58,044 nt of DNA from an uncultured SAR116 cluster alpha proteobacterium (GTDB taxonomy: Bacteria > Pseudomonadota > Alphaproteobacteria > Puniceispirillales > Puniceispirillaceae): assembly GCA_902578815.1 (NCBI GenBank), contig CACHEI010000011.1:1-58044 (forward strand), given 5' to 3'. Position 1 is the stretch's first letter, and each line of letters starts with the position of its first letter. The position numbers and the translations under genes were made by a program. The notes under the pieces were generated by a model that ran no database searches, was not told the origin of the DNA, and was given only the letters and a program-made list of their open reading frames with translations. Shown here one piece after another: positions 27,569 to 36,670 of this stretch.

Positions 27569-29668
27569 CTAATTGAGTTTACTAGGAACCACAAGACAAT
27601 CCACTGCATATGATCCATCAGCACCGCAGATCATTGGATTGATGTCAATTTCACATATCACGCCATCTAGCAAAGTTACCATTTGTGAAAAACGCACAAT
27701 CTGCTTGACCATGGCCTCCTCATTGGCTGGTGGTTGCCCACGGTATCCGGCAAACAGTCTTGAAATGCGCAATTCACGAAGTAAGCTCTTTGCTATCACG
27801 TCATTAATTGGCGCAAGTGCGGCGACTTTGTCCGCCAAAAATTCGACCATGACTCCTCCAGCCGATAAAATAATTACTGGACCAAAACCTTGATCACTGA
27901 CACAGCCAACTGAAAGCTCTATTCCGGTTGGCGCCATCTCCATGATCAGCGCTCTTGGACCAATCATAGCGCTCATGTCTTGATATGCGGCGTAGGCCTC
28001 ACCTCGTTCGCTTATGTTGAGCTTGACGCCGCCAACATCACTTTTGTGGTGATGAGCCTCAGCGGTTTTTACTACTAAGGGAAAATTAAGGATTGATAAC
28101 GCTGTCTCTAACTCATCCAAAGAGGTGACGCTTGCTACCCGTGGAGTGATAATTCCAAATTCAGAGAGCATTGTGATGCTATCAAATTCTGAAATAAATT
28201 GGTGTTTAGTAAGAAAGTTTCGCCAACGCTCTACAATGTTGTGGTCGACAACTGCTCTCGCTGGGTCGTCAATGATGCTCTCTGAGTAGAACTCTCGATA
28301 ATGGCTGTCATGCATAACATGTCTTACTGCCAGCAGAGCATTGCGCGTCCCACGTAGCATCGGGACCCCTGCTTTTCGCAGTTTGATTGCAAGATTTCTA
28401 TCGTCGGCCAATGAATAATTGGACACTAGTGCCACGGGCTTTTCAGTCATTTGTGCCGCTTTCATCACAGCTCTGCAGTAGCTTTCCGCATACTCATAGC
28501 CATCACGTGGGTTTGACATAAATAAGCCCATCGCAACATTGGGATCGTTGACCAAAATCTCGATCAGTGTTGCAAATCGGCCTTCAAGGTTGTTATGTGT
28601 GCCAAAGGCATCAAGAGGATTTTCTGCTATCAGTCCAGGCTCAAGATTGGCCGCAAGCTTGCTACAAGTGTTTGGGTGGAGTGTCGCAAATTTAATGCCA
28701 TAATCTTCCGCAATATCGACGATCAACTCGCGTTCACCACCAGAGTCGTGGATGCTCCCCAATTGCCCAATTACCGGTTTGCGTGGTGTGTCAAACAGTG
28801 CCAGGGTTGCGGCCATTTCATCCATATCTCCGACGCGATGCACACCGTATTCACGAAATACGGCTTCATATACCGCGTCATTGCCTGCTAATGCACCAGT
28901 ATGTGACACCGCCATCTGAGCACTTTTCTTTGTCCGGCCAACCTTTAATACCACAACTGGAATGGCTAGTTGACGTGCAGTTTCAAGCACACGCAGGAAA
29001 CCTGCAGGATCACGTATTGTTTCAATAAAAAGCCCGATAACCCGTGTCTCTGGATGGCTTAAGGCCCAATCAATGTAGTCTACGACTGTTGTTACAAGTT
29101 CCATTCCGGTGGACACAGCTAGAGTAAACCCAAGTCGTCTGTCATTATTTGGTAGAGCACTAAAGGCAGAACCTGATTGGGCAATCCATGCAATGCCACC
29201 CTTTTGCAACCCTGCTGGTGAGGCGGCGCTAGCGATTCGCAAGCCTATTGTGGGTGAATAAAATCCCATACAATTTGCACCGCAAATCGACATCCCTACT
29301 GCCGAGGCTTTTTTTGCGATGCGGGTTGGCAAATTTGGATTTTCATCATCATCTAGATGGCAAGAAGCAAAAATTGTTGCTGCCTTCACGCCAAGCTCAA
29401 TCGCCTGATCGAGAATGATTTCAACAAAACGACTTGCGACCCCTATAACCACATGGTCTGGCACCTCGGGTAAAGTGGCAAGTTCAGGAAAACATGGTTT
29501 ATCAAAAACCTCTGTTAAGCGCGGGTTCACCGGGTATATATTTCCACCAAAGCCATCAATTTGGCTCATCTCTAACATCGCCTTGCCAGTGCTATATTGT
29601 CTATCGGACGCTCCAACAAAAGCAATTGACCGAGGGGAGAGAAGGGAACCCAAAGGATGCTGTTTCAT
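27569..29668 (-). CDS. NDP-forming acyl-CoA synthetase / acetate-CoA-ligase-like protein
   Basis: 699 residues with both fused parts of the ADP-forming acyl-CoA synthetase superfamily. The N-terminal CoA-binding Rossmann part begins LLSPRSIAFVGASDRQYSTG. The succinyl-CoA-ligase-like middle contains the phospho-His candidate in AVSHTGALAGND. The C-terminal ATP-grasp domain (about 480-699) contains FPLVVKTAEAHHHKSDVGGVKL and ends with VICEIDINPMICG. It would interconvert an acyl-CoA and acid with nucleotide phosphorylation, in the cytosol. The acyl substrate is unknown. It is divergent from an enoyl-CoA hydratase gene at 29828 (160-base shared promoter region), suggesting joint use in catabolism of a CoA-activated acid. 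Confidence 0.9.
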   Translation of the reverse strand: MKQHPLGSLLSPRSIAFVGASDRQYSTGKAMLEMSQIDGFGGNIYPVNPRLTEVFDKPCFPELATLPEVPDHVVIGVASRFVEIILDQAIELGVKAATIFASCHLDDDENPNLPTRIAKKASAVGMSICGANCMGFYSPTIGLRIASAASPAGLQKGGIAWIAQSGSAFSALPNNDRRLGFTLAVSTGMELVTTVVDYIDWALSHPETRVIGLFIETIRDPAGFLRVLETARQLAIPVVVLKVGRTKKSAQMAVSHTGALAGNDAVYEAVFREYGVHRVGDMDEMAATLALFDTPRKPVIGQLGSIHDSGGERELIVDIAEDYGIKFATLHPNTCSKLAANLEPGLIAENPLDAFGTHNNLEGRFATLIEILVNDPNVAMGLFMSNPRDGYEYAESYCRAVMKAAQMTEKPVALVSNYSLADDRNLAIKLRKAGVPMLRGTRNALLAVRHVMHDSHYREFYSESIIDDPARAVVDHNIVERWRNFLTKHQFISEFDSITMLSEFGIITPRVASVTSLDELETALSILNFPLVVKTAEAHHHKSDVGGVKLNISERGEAYAAYQDMSAMIGPRALIMEMAPTGIELSVGCVSDQGFGPVIILSAGGVMVEFLADKVAALAPINDVIAKSLLRELRISRLFAGYRGQPPANEEAMVKQIVRFSQMVTLLDGVICEIDINPMICGADGSYAVDCLVVPSKLN

Positions 29669-29827
29669 TTTATAAATACACCAAAAATTTCATAATATAT
29701 GAACCCTAAAAAAGTAGGACTCGTCCAGAGATTCATCGGATTTTCAATCCAAGTTTTGAAAATCTGCATATCCTTGTTCGTGTTGTCCTGCTAGCCTCTG
29801 CGAATATTGACTTCAGAGGATAGTTTT

Positions 29828-30634
29828 ATGCTTGACCAAAGGCCTGTAAACACGCGAATTGAGGGGCGTGTTGGCATCCTTACATTTAATCGACCCCAAG
29901 TTATGAATGCATTTAACAGCGCACTAATCGATGCGGCAAACATTGCTTTGAGTAAGTTTAATGATAATGACGACGTGTTGGCTATAATCGTGCACGGAAA
30001 TGGCAAATGTTTTTCTGCTGGATTTGATATGAAAGAGAGTGCTGCTCGTGGGATTAGTGGTGAAGAACAGTGGCGAGATGTTCTCACTAAAGATTTTGAT
30101 TTCATTATGCAGTTTTGGAACTCACCAAAACCGACCATTGCAGTCGCTCACGGCTATTGCATAGGAGGCGCCATGGAGCTGTTGATGGCCTGTGATCTCG
30201 CAGTTGCAAGTGAGAACACATTTTTTGGTGAGCCAGAAGTGCGCTTTGGATCTGGGATTGTAGCTATGCTTGCGCCCTATTTGGTTGGCCCTAAGCATGC
30301 AAAAGAATTGCTGTTGACGGGCAATGATCGGATTACTGCGCAGCGCTGTTATGAGATGGGAATATTGAACCGCATCGTAGCAGATGGATATGAAATGAAT
30401 GCTGCATTGGAATTTGCGGATCGAATCACCAGCGCTGCGCCACACTCGGTAAGGATGACCAAAGCAGCAATTCACCGTACCTATGAACTCGCAAATATGC
30501 GTGAGGTGATGCAGGAGGCACTCGAAACAGACATTCAAATCGAGGCCGATGAGTCGCCTGAGAGGTCGGAATTCAATCGCATTCGAAGAGAGCAAGGTTT
30601 GAAAGCTGCCTTGGCTTGGCGTGATAAACGTTAA
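29828..30634 (+). CDS. Enoyl-CoA hydratase/isomerase family protein
   Basis: 268 residues from the ATG at 29828; agagga lies 7 bases upstream, which favours it over the TTG at 29807. Crotonase-fold blocks: GILTFNRPQVMNAFN, the oxyanion-hole segment FSAGFDMKE, and the second oxyanion block AVAHGYCIGGAMELLMACDLAVA followed by FFGEPEVRFG, where Glu is a typical catalytic residue. Residues are compatible with a hydratase. The length is normal. The neighbouring acyl-CoA synthetase suggests a short catabolic pathway for an acyl-CoA, but the compound cannot be named. Confidence 0.92.
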   Translation: MLDQRPVNTRIEGRVGILTFNRPQVMNAFNSALIDAANIALSKFNDNDDVLAIIVHGNGKCFSAGFDMKESAARGISGEEQWRDVLTKDFDFIMQFWNSPKPTIAVAHGYCIGGAMELLMACDLAVASENTFFGEPEVRFGSGIVAMLAPYLVGPKHAKELLLTGNDRITAQRCYEMGILNRIVADGYEMNAALEFADRITSAAPHSVRMTKAAIHRTYELANMREVMQEALETDIQIEADESPERSEFNRIRREQGLKAALAWRDKR

Positions 30635-31120
30635 TGAGATTGTATATCCCAACTTGTTTCACTCCTTCTTTAACATGAAATATCTTAATCACTAAACTGT
30701 ATCAGTGAACCTTGACCAGAGGGTGAGAGCAGGTGTGGGATTGGATTTTGATGCTGTGTTACTAGTGATGCCAAGGAGATAGTTATTATCAAGGATGAAA
30801 CTCTTCCTTTCCGCCAATTATTAGCATGTAAGGCAATGGATCAGAATAAATTTGGCGTTTTTTGTCACGATTATCATTCGTCAAAAAAATTTGCGGTTTT
30901 TAAGACCCTCACGCTACTGCCTACCACAGTGCCAAGCGCCTCGTTTTACTATTTCGGAATCCAATGCAAAGGATATAAAAAATTTATTACTTTTGGTGAT
31001 TTGCATTGGAGGAGTTTCAAGCAACTTTTTCAACTGGTAATGCTCACAGGCTTCGCAAATTAGACTATACTATCTTAATAAGCGCTGTAACTCCCGTTGA
31101 TCTGAAAAAGGTAGAAAACC
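30635..31120. other. Intergenic region, nothing recognised
   Basis: About 490 AT-rich bases. Two overlapping open frames from about 30836 and 30852 are in different frames of the same DNA, lack ribosome-binding sites and show no motif. The last 40 bases before 31121 should hold the promoter and a gaaaaaggtaga-type weak ribosome-binding site for the next gene. Confidence 0.5.
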
Positions 31121-31447
31121 ATGGCCCGATATGCAAGTAAAATACTGATATTATTAGTATTTTTTCTACCACCACAATTAGCGATTTCTAAGAATTTGCT
31201 CTGGACAATAGTTCGCATCCATCCATTTCATAGTGCAGATCAAAATGCGCACCAGATCTTGCAGGTATCAAAGTATTTTGAGTCTAAGCAGGAATGTGAA
31301 AAAAATTTGATTAAAAATTTTCTAGTTGCTGACACCTCAAAAACTTTCCATCCAAGTACTGGGTTAGTCCATGTAGTTCAATACCGCACGGCCGACCAGA
31401 AAAAATTTTTATACCTTGAGTGGCAATGTATGATGTTATCAAAATGA
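31121..31447 (+). CDS. Small exported protein of unknown function
   Basis: 108 residues, no recognised family. Residues 1-23 are a signal peptide (Lys8 then LILLVFFLPPQLAIS). The mature part has two Cys residues (CEKN and WQC near the end) that could form a disulfide, and an aromatic-rich C-terminus. The overlap of its TGA with the ATG of the next gene indicates co-translation with a putative lipoprotein. It lies beside an integrase remnant in AT-rich DNA, so both genes may be acquired. Confidence 0.6.
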   Translation: MARYASKILILLVFFLPPQLAISKNLLWTIVRIHPFHSADQNAHQILQVSKYFESKQECEKNLIKNFLVADTSKTFHPSTGLVHVVQYRTADQKKFLYLEWQCMMLSK

Positions 31448-31860
31448 AATTCGGCATGTTGCTCGATCTGAAGATCAAGAAGGTGATTGTTCTAGCTTTG
31501 GCCATCCTGACAGCTACGTTGTTTCACGGGTGCCAACGAGCAAAATTACAGAGCTTTGACGATAAAGCACTCTGCCTCTATCTAAACGTGCATTCGCCTT
31601 CCGCCGCCCTTATGGAACAAGTTGTCACAGAGCTGAAAAGACGAAGATTAGACTGTCAAAAAATTATTGCCGACATAAATTACGAGTATGAATTTTTGAA
31701 ACGAACTCAGAAATCGCATATCCGCGCTAATACCTACGGAAACTCGTTGAAAGGCACGGTAAGTCCCTTGGGCAACGCTAAATTATTATCAGAAGAACTC
31801 CGAAAAAAATGTTTGGGGATGGGCGGTGATTTAATAGCGGGTGAATGCAAATTTAAATGA
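31444..31860 (+). CDS. Putative small lipoprotein
   Basis: 138 residues from the ATG at 31444, chosen because ATGA overlaps the preceding stop codon; an ATG at 31456 is also possible. Residues about 8-32 form a hydrophobic signal ending in a lipobox-like LFHGC, so it is probably a membrane-anchored lipoprotein. The mature chain has Cys pairs (ALCLYL, LDCQK, KKCLG, GECKF) and a charged helical middle (VTELKRRRLD). I recognise no family. Together with the gene at 31121 it forms a two-gene unit. Confidence 0.6.
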   Translation: MKFGMLLDLKIKKVIVLALAILTATLFHGCQRAKLQSFDDKALCLYLNVHSPSAALMEQVVTELKRRRLDCQKIIADINYEYEFLKRTQKSHIRANTYGNSLKGTVSPLGNAKLLSEELRKKCLGMGGDLIAGECKFK

Positions 31861-32593
31861 ATGTTACGCACAGTGTTCCATACTGGGTGGTAAATTTTTG
31901 TCTTTTACCTTAAATCCCGTACTGTCTTGTCATAAGCGTATTACCCATTGTTATTTTATAAATGGCACCTCCGCTGCCATAATCCAATATACTTAGATTT
32001 AAGATTGTCTGCTTTAATGATTATTTGTGGCCAATTATATGGGATTTGCCTCGCGATAACGTGATGCAGCGGCTATTCCCATCTAGCACTCTCTACACTA
32101 CTTCGTGCTGCTAAAAATGGGGACGCATGTAGCTTTAGGTGGTTTGAACAGACTGAAAACAATAAATGTCAAAAAGCTGATGCGTTAGGATCGTATCCTG
32201 CTGGAACCCATCTCCATCTTGTTGTTGGCAAGAGTGGTTCAAAACATTGGATGCTCCGAACTTTTGTACTTGCTAGGCACTGCAAACTGGGTCTTGGCAG
32301 CGCCGGTTTGGTTGATTTTCAAGACGCAAGAGACTTTGTCCGAAGATACACGAAAATTGTTATAGAGAGCTGTTGATCCCATCCTTGAGCGTCAGAATAG
32401 TTGTAGATTAATTTTATCAATCAAAGGTGCAGCATTAAAAGTACATGCGCTGAACACCCCATCTTGGGACAATCGAAAAGACAATTAATATTTGGAAATG
32501 TCTTTTTAACAATCGTCTTTGTAAAATTCATTACCTTGCGCGCTTGATAATTTAGACTTTTTGAATCGGCCAATTTTATTTGGTTATGCGACA
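31861..32593. other. Intergenic region holding an integrase remnant
   Basis: About 730 bases after the lipoprotein gene. The middle (32155-32376) holds a tyrosine-recombinase N-terminal fragment, described separately. The flanks carry many stops in all frames and nothing else recognisable. Confidence 0.6.
32155..32376 (+). pseudogene. Remnant of a phage-type tyrosine integrase (arm-binding N-terminal domain)
   Basis: A 73-codon frame without an ATG reads KADALGSYPAGTHLHLVV, then GKSGSKHWMLRTFVL and LGLGSAGLVDFQDARDFVRR. This is the pattern of the DUF4102/arm-type DNA-binding domain of integrases ('ADG.GLYL.V..SGSK.W..RY', then 'GLGSYP.VSL.EAR'). The frame ends at TGA 32376, and no core-binding or catalytic domain (R..HR..Y) follows. 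The frame is open upstream to about 32065 but with no start. It marks a former integration event in this AT-rich stretch. No tRNA gene is visible nearby. Confidence 0.65.
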
Positions 32594-33760
32594 TCAATCA
32601 TTGAAAGCGCGTGTGTGAATGAAGCAATTCCTGAAGATTTCATCGGAATAAACTTGCGCTGGAGTAACTTGCATTGCTTTTTTTGCCTCAAGCGCGCTGT
32701 GGTGACTAACATTATCCATAGGTACAAAAACAGCGTCCGCGTTTGCAACAAGGGCAGCGAGCGAGGACATTTCAGACTTCCCGTTTCCACCATTGTGGTA
32801 CAACAGTGTTCCGCCCATTTTTGCAATCATTTTTTGAATGTTCCCAGCTGTATGGGGCATTCCGCCCACGTAAAGAAAGCTTTTTCCAGAGACGCCTTGG
32901 ATGATTTTTGAGTCTGAGTTATCGCTCATACTAACAATTAATTGTTCGACTGAAGATAATGACTTTTCTAGGTATTCTATATGCTGTTCATTTTCTCTAA
33001 GCCGTCGGTTTCGGATTTCTAATTTTGCTACTGTACTTTCAATGGATTCTTCAAGATGAGCGCATCTTTGCCGGATGATACGCAACTTGGTCTTTGCACA
33101 ATCGTCATTCTTTTTGGCTGATTTATTGTTGCTTTTATTTTTCGTAAGTTGTCTCTGAAGCAAACTGACTGAATACTCGGATCTTCGAAGCTTGTCTTTT
33201 AATTGACTAACTGTGGCCTCGAGCTTTTGTCGTTGCCATCCATGCTTGTTTTCCAGCGCTTTTATGTGAGACTCAACTTCAACTAACCTTTGGATCAGTG
33301 ATTGATTTGAGGAACCTAGTAGATGTGATAACATATGCACATCTGAGTAAATTTTGTTTGAATCCTCTTTTGACAATTCTCTCATGGTCGCTGATGCCCA
33401 ATAAGCGCCAGGTATTAATCCGCGATCAAAAAACACGCGCCAAAGCTGTAATATGTCCGAGGACGTCTTGTTTTTTTGGAAAGTTCTTATTGTTCCTTCA
33501 AATTTTTTTTCTAATATTTTGTTAACATGAGTCGAAATTTGATTTTTTTCAGCGCAGTCACGAACCAGCATTGAGTGAATTACGGCGTCTATTTGGGTTG
33601 GATCTGAACATTTCGCTCCAAATTTTCGACCTATTTTCCGAGCTTCATGCATTGATAGACATGTCCCTATAATTGAACAGAGCCATGTTTTCTCTAATTC
33701 CCAAATTTTCTTCCGATGCAAAGGTTTTTTTAGATACATTTTAATATTTTCATTAACCAT
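32594..33760 (-). CDS. DUF2325 domain protein with long coiled coil
   Basis: 388 residues, cytosolic. Residues about 1-150 are basic and helical (SIIGTCLSMHEARKIGRKFG). Residues about 155-280 are a long coiled coil (VESHIKALENKHGWQRQKLE, HLEESIESTVAKLEIRNRRL). The C-terminal DUF2325 domain (about 290-385) reads FLYVGGMPHTAGNIQKMI, then LLYHNGG and ADAVFVPMDNVSHHSALEAK, close to the family pattern 'YVGGR...HDGG...ADAV..P.DC.SH'. The usual Cys after 'PxD' is replaced by Asn here. The molecular role of DUF2325 is not established. A striking palindrome just upstream (33775-33799) suggests repressor control, possibly by a Fur-type regulator. It sits in integrase-scarred DNA. Confidence 0.82.
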   Translation of the reverse strand: MVNENIKMYLKKPLHRKKIWELEKTWLCSIIGTCLSMHEARKIGRKFGAKCSDPTQIDAVIHSMLVRDCAEKNQISTHVNKILEKKFEGTIRTFQKNKTSSDILQLWRVFFDRGLIPGAYWASATMRELSKEDSNKIYSDVHMLSHLLGSSNQSLIQRLVEVESHIKALENKHGWQRQKLEATVSQLKDKLRRSEYSVSLLQRQLTKNKSNNKSAKKNDDCAKTKLRIIRQRCAHLEESIESTVAKLEIRNRRLRENEQHIEYLEKSLSSVEQLIVSMSDNSDSKIIQGVSGKSFLYVGGMPHTAGNIQKMIAKMGGTLLYHNGGNGKSEMSSLAALVANADAVFVPMDNVSHHSALEAKKAMQVTPAQVYSDEIFRNCFIHTRAFND

Positions 33761-33774
33761 CTTCTCATTTATTT

Positions 33775-33799
33775 GATATTGATATCAATTATCAATATC
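33775..33799 (-). promoter_or_regulatory. Palindromic operator-like site upstream of the DUF2325 gene (Fur-box-like)
   Basis: Arms GATATTGATA (33775-33784) and TATCAATATC (33790-33799) are exact inverted complements separated by TCAAT. A further overlapping half-repeat (TCAATATC) extends to 33805. It lies 15 bases upstream of the DUF2325 start codon, in the promoter/leader position. The AT-rich TGATAT / ATATCA hexamer layout resembles Fur-family boxes. The palindrome is directly visible; its regulator is inference. Confidence 0.55.
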
Positions 33800-33806
33800 A
33801 ATATCC

Positions 33807-34344
33807 AAGGTTTGGTCAATTGTTATGGAGGATGAGACAAGAAAACATCGATCTTAACTTGTCAATTAATACATAATGAGTTTGGAAGCTTAGGTGTTTT
33901 AAACCTTATTTAAATTTTTGACGCGAGGTATGCCATGTAGCTAATAAAAAGTAGGTTTCCTGTTACGCTTTGGAAGAAAGGATATCCAAAGTCTAGGAAT
34001 GGTATTTAAACAAATAGAAAATAATCAGAGTAAAATTGAGGAATTCTTCGAAATTACCCCCATTTCTCTCGCGCTCTGGTTAACGCAGCAAAAAACAATT
34101 TTTTACTTGTAGTGTCACGAAGCCTTCATTTTTTAGCAATCAAGATCCTTGGTGCGAAAAAAGAAAGCTTCTTATCAATAGACACGAAATAAGCAAGCAT
34201 CAAAAAGCTTACAAAGACGTTTTTTGCAGTTATGGATTCGACGGATGCGGAACTCGCACCAAATGAAATAAAAAGGCATTTAAATAAAGCTCGAGAGTCG
34301 TTTCCTGACGTTATTTAAGGATAAATAAGAAAATCCTAATAAAC
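33807..34344. other. Intergenic region, mostly featureless
   Basis: About 540 AT-rich bases. A short frame ending at 34318 reads TKTFFAVMDSTDAELAPNEI with coding-like composition, preceded by a stop and without a good start. It may be the 3' end of a decayed gene, consistent with the terminator-like hairpin about 30 bases further on. Confidence 0.4.
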
Positions 34345-34379
34345 AAAAACACAATGGCCATTTTAGGCCAGGTGTTTTT
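34345..34379 (+). terminator. Rho-independent terminator, probably bidirectional
   Basis: Stem arms AAAAACAC-aa-TGGCC and GGCCA-g-GTGTTTTT enclose an ATTTTA loop, giving 13 paired bases with one internal bulge. The plus strand ends in five T's and the minus strand in five T's as well. The gene it served on the plus strand may be the decayed frame ending at 34318. Confidence 0.65.
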
Positions 34380-34496
34380 GCCATCAGTTTTTCTGTTTAC
34401 TATTTAGTAGTGCTTTGCATCAATCTCCTTAATTTAGACATCGCTTTGCGTCTCTAAAGTTTTATGATTTAAGGATAGTGGCGTTTGGAACATTTT

Positions 34497-34890
34497 ATGG
34501 GTAATTCTAGACTCATATTGGCTATGAACGGCATCCTAATTGTGCTCCTTGGACTAGCGTTCTGGGGTTATCCAGAGTTTTTTACTCTTGCAATGTTCCC
34601 GGAAATCGCCAAGCATGAAACCGCGTTGAAGGCCGCTATGGCGCTCCAAAAAAACATAGGAGCGGGGTGTGTATTCATCGGCGTCACCTTTTTTATGTGC
34701 CAAAGCAGCCTGAGATCGACAGCTCAAAAACTTTTATTTTCATGTGCATTCGGTTTTTTTACTGCTGGTTGTCGCATGACTAGAAGTCCGGATTTCTAAT
34801 GGTGCACTGGTGCCGCTTCCGATCATTGCTTTTTTTGCTGTCGTTGGTTTTGCATCTCTTTTTGTGGCCTCCAGACGCTTTAAATCGTGA
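34497..34890 (+). pseudogene. Frameshifted small membrane protein gene
   Basis: The first frame (from ATG 34497) has two hydrophobic segments (LILAMNGILIVLLGLAFWGY and GAGCVFIGVTFFMC) and a third beginning (LLFSCAFGFF), then runs into TAA at 34799. The continuation lies in another frame: LLLVVA at about 34760, then SNGALVPLPIIAFFAVVGFA and SLFVASRRF, ending at TGA 34890. The pieces join into a plausible four-helix protein of about 130 residues only if two or more frameshifts are allowed, one near the T-run at 34750-34756 and others near 34775-34800. I recognise no family. Decay is more likely than sequencing error because more than one shift is needed. Confidence 0.5.
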
Positions 34891-35141
34891 TCTCGAAAAA
34901 TACCTTTTGCGTTTTTACCTCAAATAGAATGAATGGACGTGGACGCCTCCTGAAATCACATCGGGTAATTTCTAGACAAGTGTAATGTGTTTTATGAAGT
35001 TTAATTTATATTAGTAAAAGCTGTTCAAGGTGCAACTTAGCAACATTGAATCGCAAAAATTCGCCCGGCTTTCTGGATCTTGGATAGGCGACCACCTACT
35101 TTTATGATGTAGTGTCCTTATCGGATTACTGGAGTGTAGAT

Positions 35142-35909
35142 ATGTTAATTGTTGTTTCACCTGCAAAAAAACTTAATATGGATCCGACTAGGGATATTTT
35201 GCCAACCGAACCGGTTTTTGCCGAGCATGCACGTGAGCTGGCAGCAGTTGCTGACAAACTCAGCCTTGACGAGTTGCAAAAACTTATGGGTTTGAGTCCG
35301 TCTTTGGCACATTTGAACGCACAGCGTTTTGGCGCTTTTGGCAAACAGCAGAAAAAGCCAGCTGCTCTGGCTTTTGCTGGCGATACCTATCGGGGGCTAG
35401 ATGCCGCCTCCCTTGATCCACATGAAATGGCATGGGCACAGGATCACCTGCGAATTCTTTCAGGACTATACGGTGTGTTGCGACCGCTTGATGCGATTGA
35501 ACCTTACCGGCTTGAAATGGGAAGCCGGCTGCATACCAAAAAGGGTAACACGCTCTATGCCTACTGGGGTAGTGAACTGGCGGACGCCCTCAATAAACAG
35601 GCTGCGGCGACTGGCGCTGCCGCGCTCGTCAATTGTGCATCGCAAGAGTATTTCGGAGCTGTCGATAAAAGATCGCTCAACATACCCGTCATCTCCCCTG
35701 TATTCAAGGAACGCAAGAATGGCAAAGAAAAGATTGTAAGCTTCTTTGCAAAAAGGGCGCGCGGCGCGATGGCAAGGTTTGCCATCCAGCATCGGATAAC
35801 CACTCGCTCAGGCCTTACGGATTTTAAAAGCGGCGGCTATGAATTTCAGCCCTGTCAATCAGATGCACAGAAAATGGTTTTTGTGCGGAATGACCCCGTT
35901 ACGGCGTAG
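35142..35909 (+). CDS. yaaA: YaaA family peroxide-stress protein (UPF0246)
   Basis: 255 residues from the ATG at 35142, which begins the conserved MLIVVSPAKKLNM; a 30-base longer TTG frame is not conserved, and ggag lies 9 bases upstream of the ATG. Family blocks: FAGDTYRGLDA, LRILSGLYGVLRPLD, PYRLEMGSRL, LVNCASQEYF, and a C-terminal GYEF. In E. coli YaaA lowers free iron and oxidative damage during peroxide stress. Cytosolic, single gene. Codon use is GC-richer than the genes to its left, so it marks the return to backbone sequence. Confidence 0.95.
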   Translation: MLIVVSPAKKLNMDPTRDILPTEPVFAEHARELAAVADKLSLDELQKLMGLSPSLAHLNAQRFGAFGKQQKKPAALAFAGDTYRGLDAASLDPHEMAWAQDHLRILSGLYGVLRPLDAIEPYRLEMGSRLHTKKGNTLYAYWGSELADALNKQAAATGAAALVNCASQEYFGAVDKRSLNIPVISPVFKERKNGKEKIVSFFAKRARGAMARFAIQHRITTRSGLTDFKSGGYEFQPCQSDAQKMVFVRNDPVTA

Positions 35910-36670
35910 GGGCCTTTAGCGCTACCTTGCTTTATTGGATTTATGTATTAAAAACTGTTTTTAGAAATAGATTAAAGTTGACCATTTAGATAACAAAATT
36001 AGGTGTCAGCTTTTGTTTGAGGTCGCGGCGAACACCAATCCATCGCAGATGAATTGGATTGCGGATAATCTCCTAATTCTTGGCCTATAACTTGTCTGCA
36101 ATCGGCGCCCATTCGAAAACCAAATCCGGACTGCGTTGAAAAGAAGTGGGGTAATTATAAGGGCGCGGCCACTTGGCAAAGTCGACGCGTTTTTTACAAT
36201 GTTTGGAAATACCGACAAATCTTCTGGTGCCAGTGTCTGTTTGATTATGCTCACCGTAAATATCGTCGATTACGCTAAGAGTAGCGTTCTAGCTACAGTG
36301 AGCATTCAAAAGGCGAGCTGTGTTGAGTTTCGCGCCAGCAAACAAACTTAGATCAAACACCACGGGACCAAAGATATGCCAGTGTGCGACACTCAGTGAG
36401 GTCGGAAAATCTTCATTGGTGAATAACATTGGATATTGAGTGCCAGCCTGCGCTTTTACCTAGGTTTAGAGTGTCACGCGGAAGACGTAACTCGCCCGAT
36501 TGTTAATGTATTTTAAAAGCAGGTCCCTGTTTTCTACCCGGGGAAGGCTGATTGAATAAAGCTATGCAGCAAGGGTTTGATTCTTGTCCGCTGGGGTCTA
36601 AAATCGTAACCGTGATCAATGATTTAAGCCAAATTTTCCACTAGCCGACATGCCGTAATGGGCATTGCAC
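35910..36670. other. Intergenic region with no recognisable gene
   Basis: About 760 bases between yaaA and the convergent methyltransferase gene. Open frames of 70-80 codons at 36006-36254 (minus) and 36136-36351 (plus) overlap each other, and neither has a motif or ribosome-binding site. Composition between 36080 and 36340 is more coding-like than the flanks, so a decayed gene is possible. Confidence 0.45.

Noticed and set aside
30836..31063. Two overlapping 60-75 codon frames before the small exported protein gene
   Set aside because: They use different frames of the same DNA and neither has a start signal or motif.
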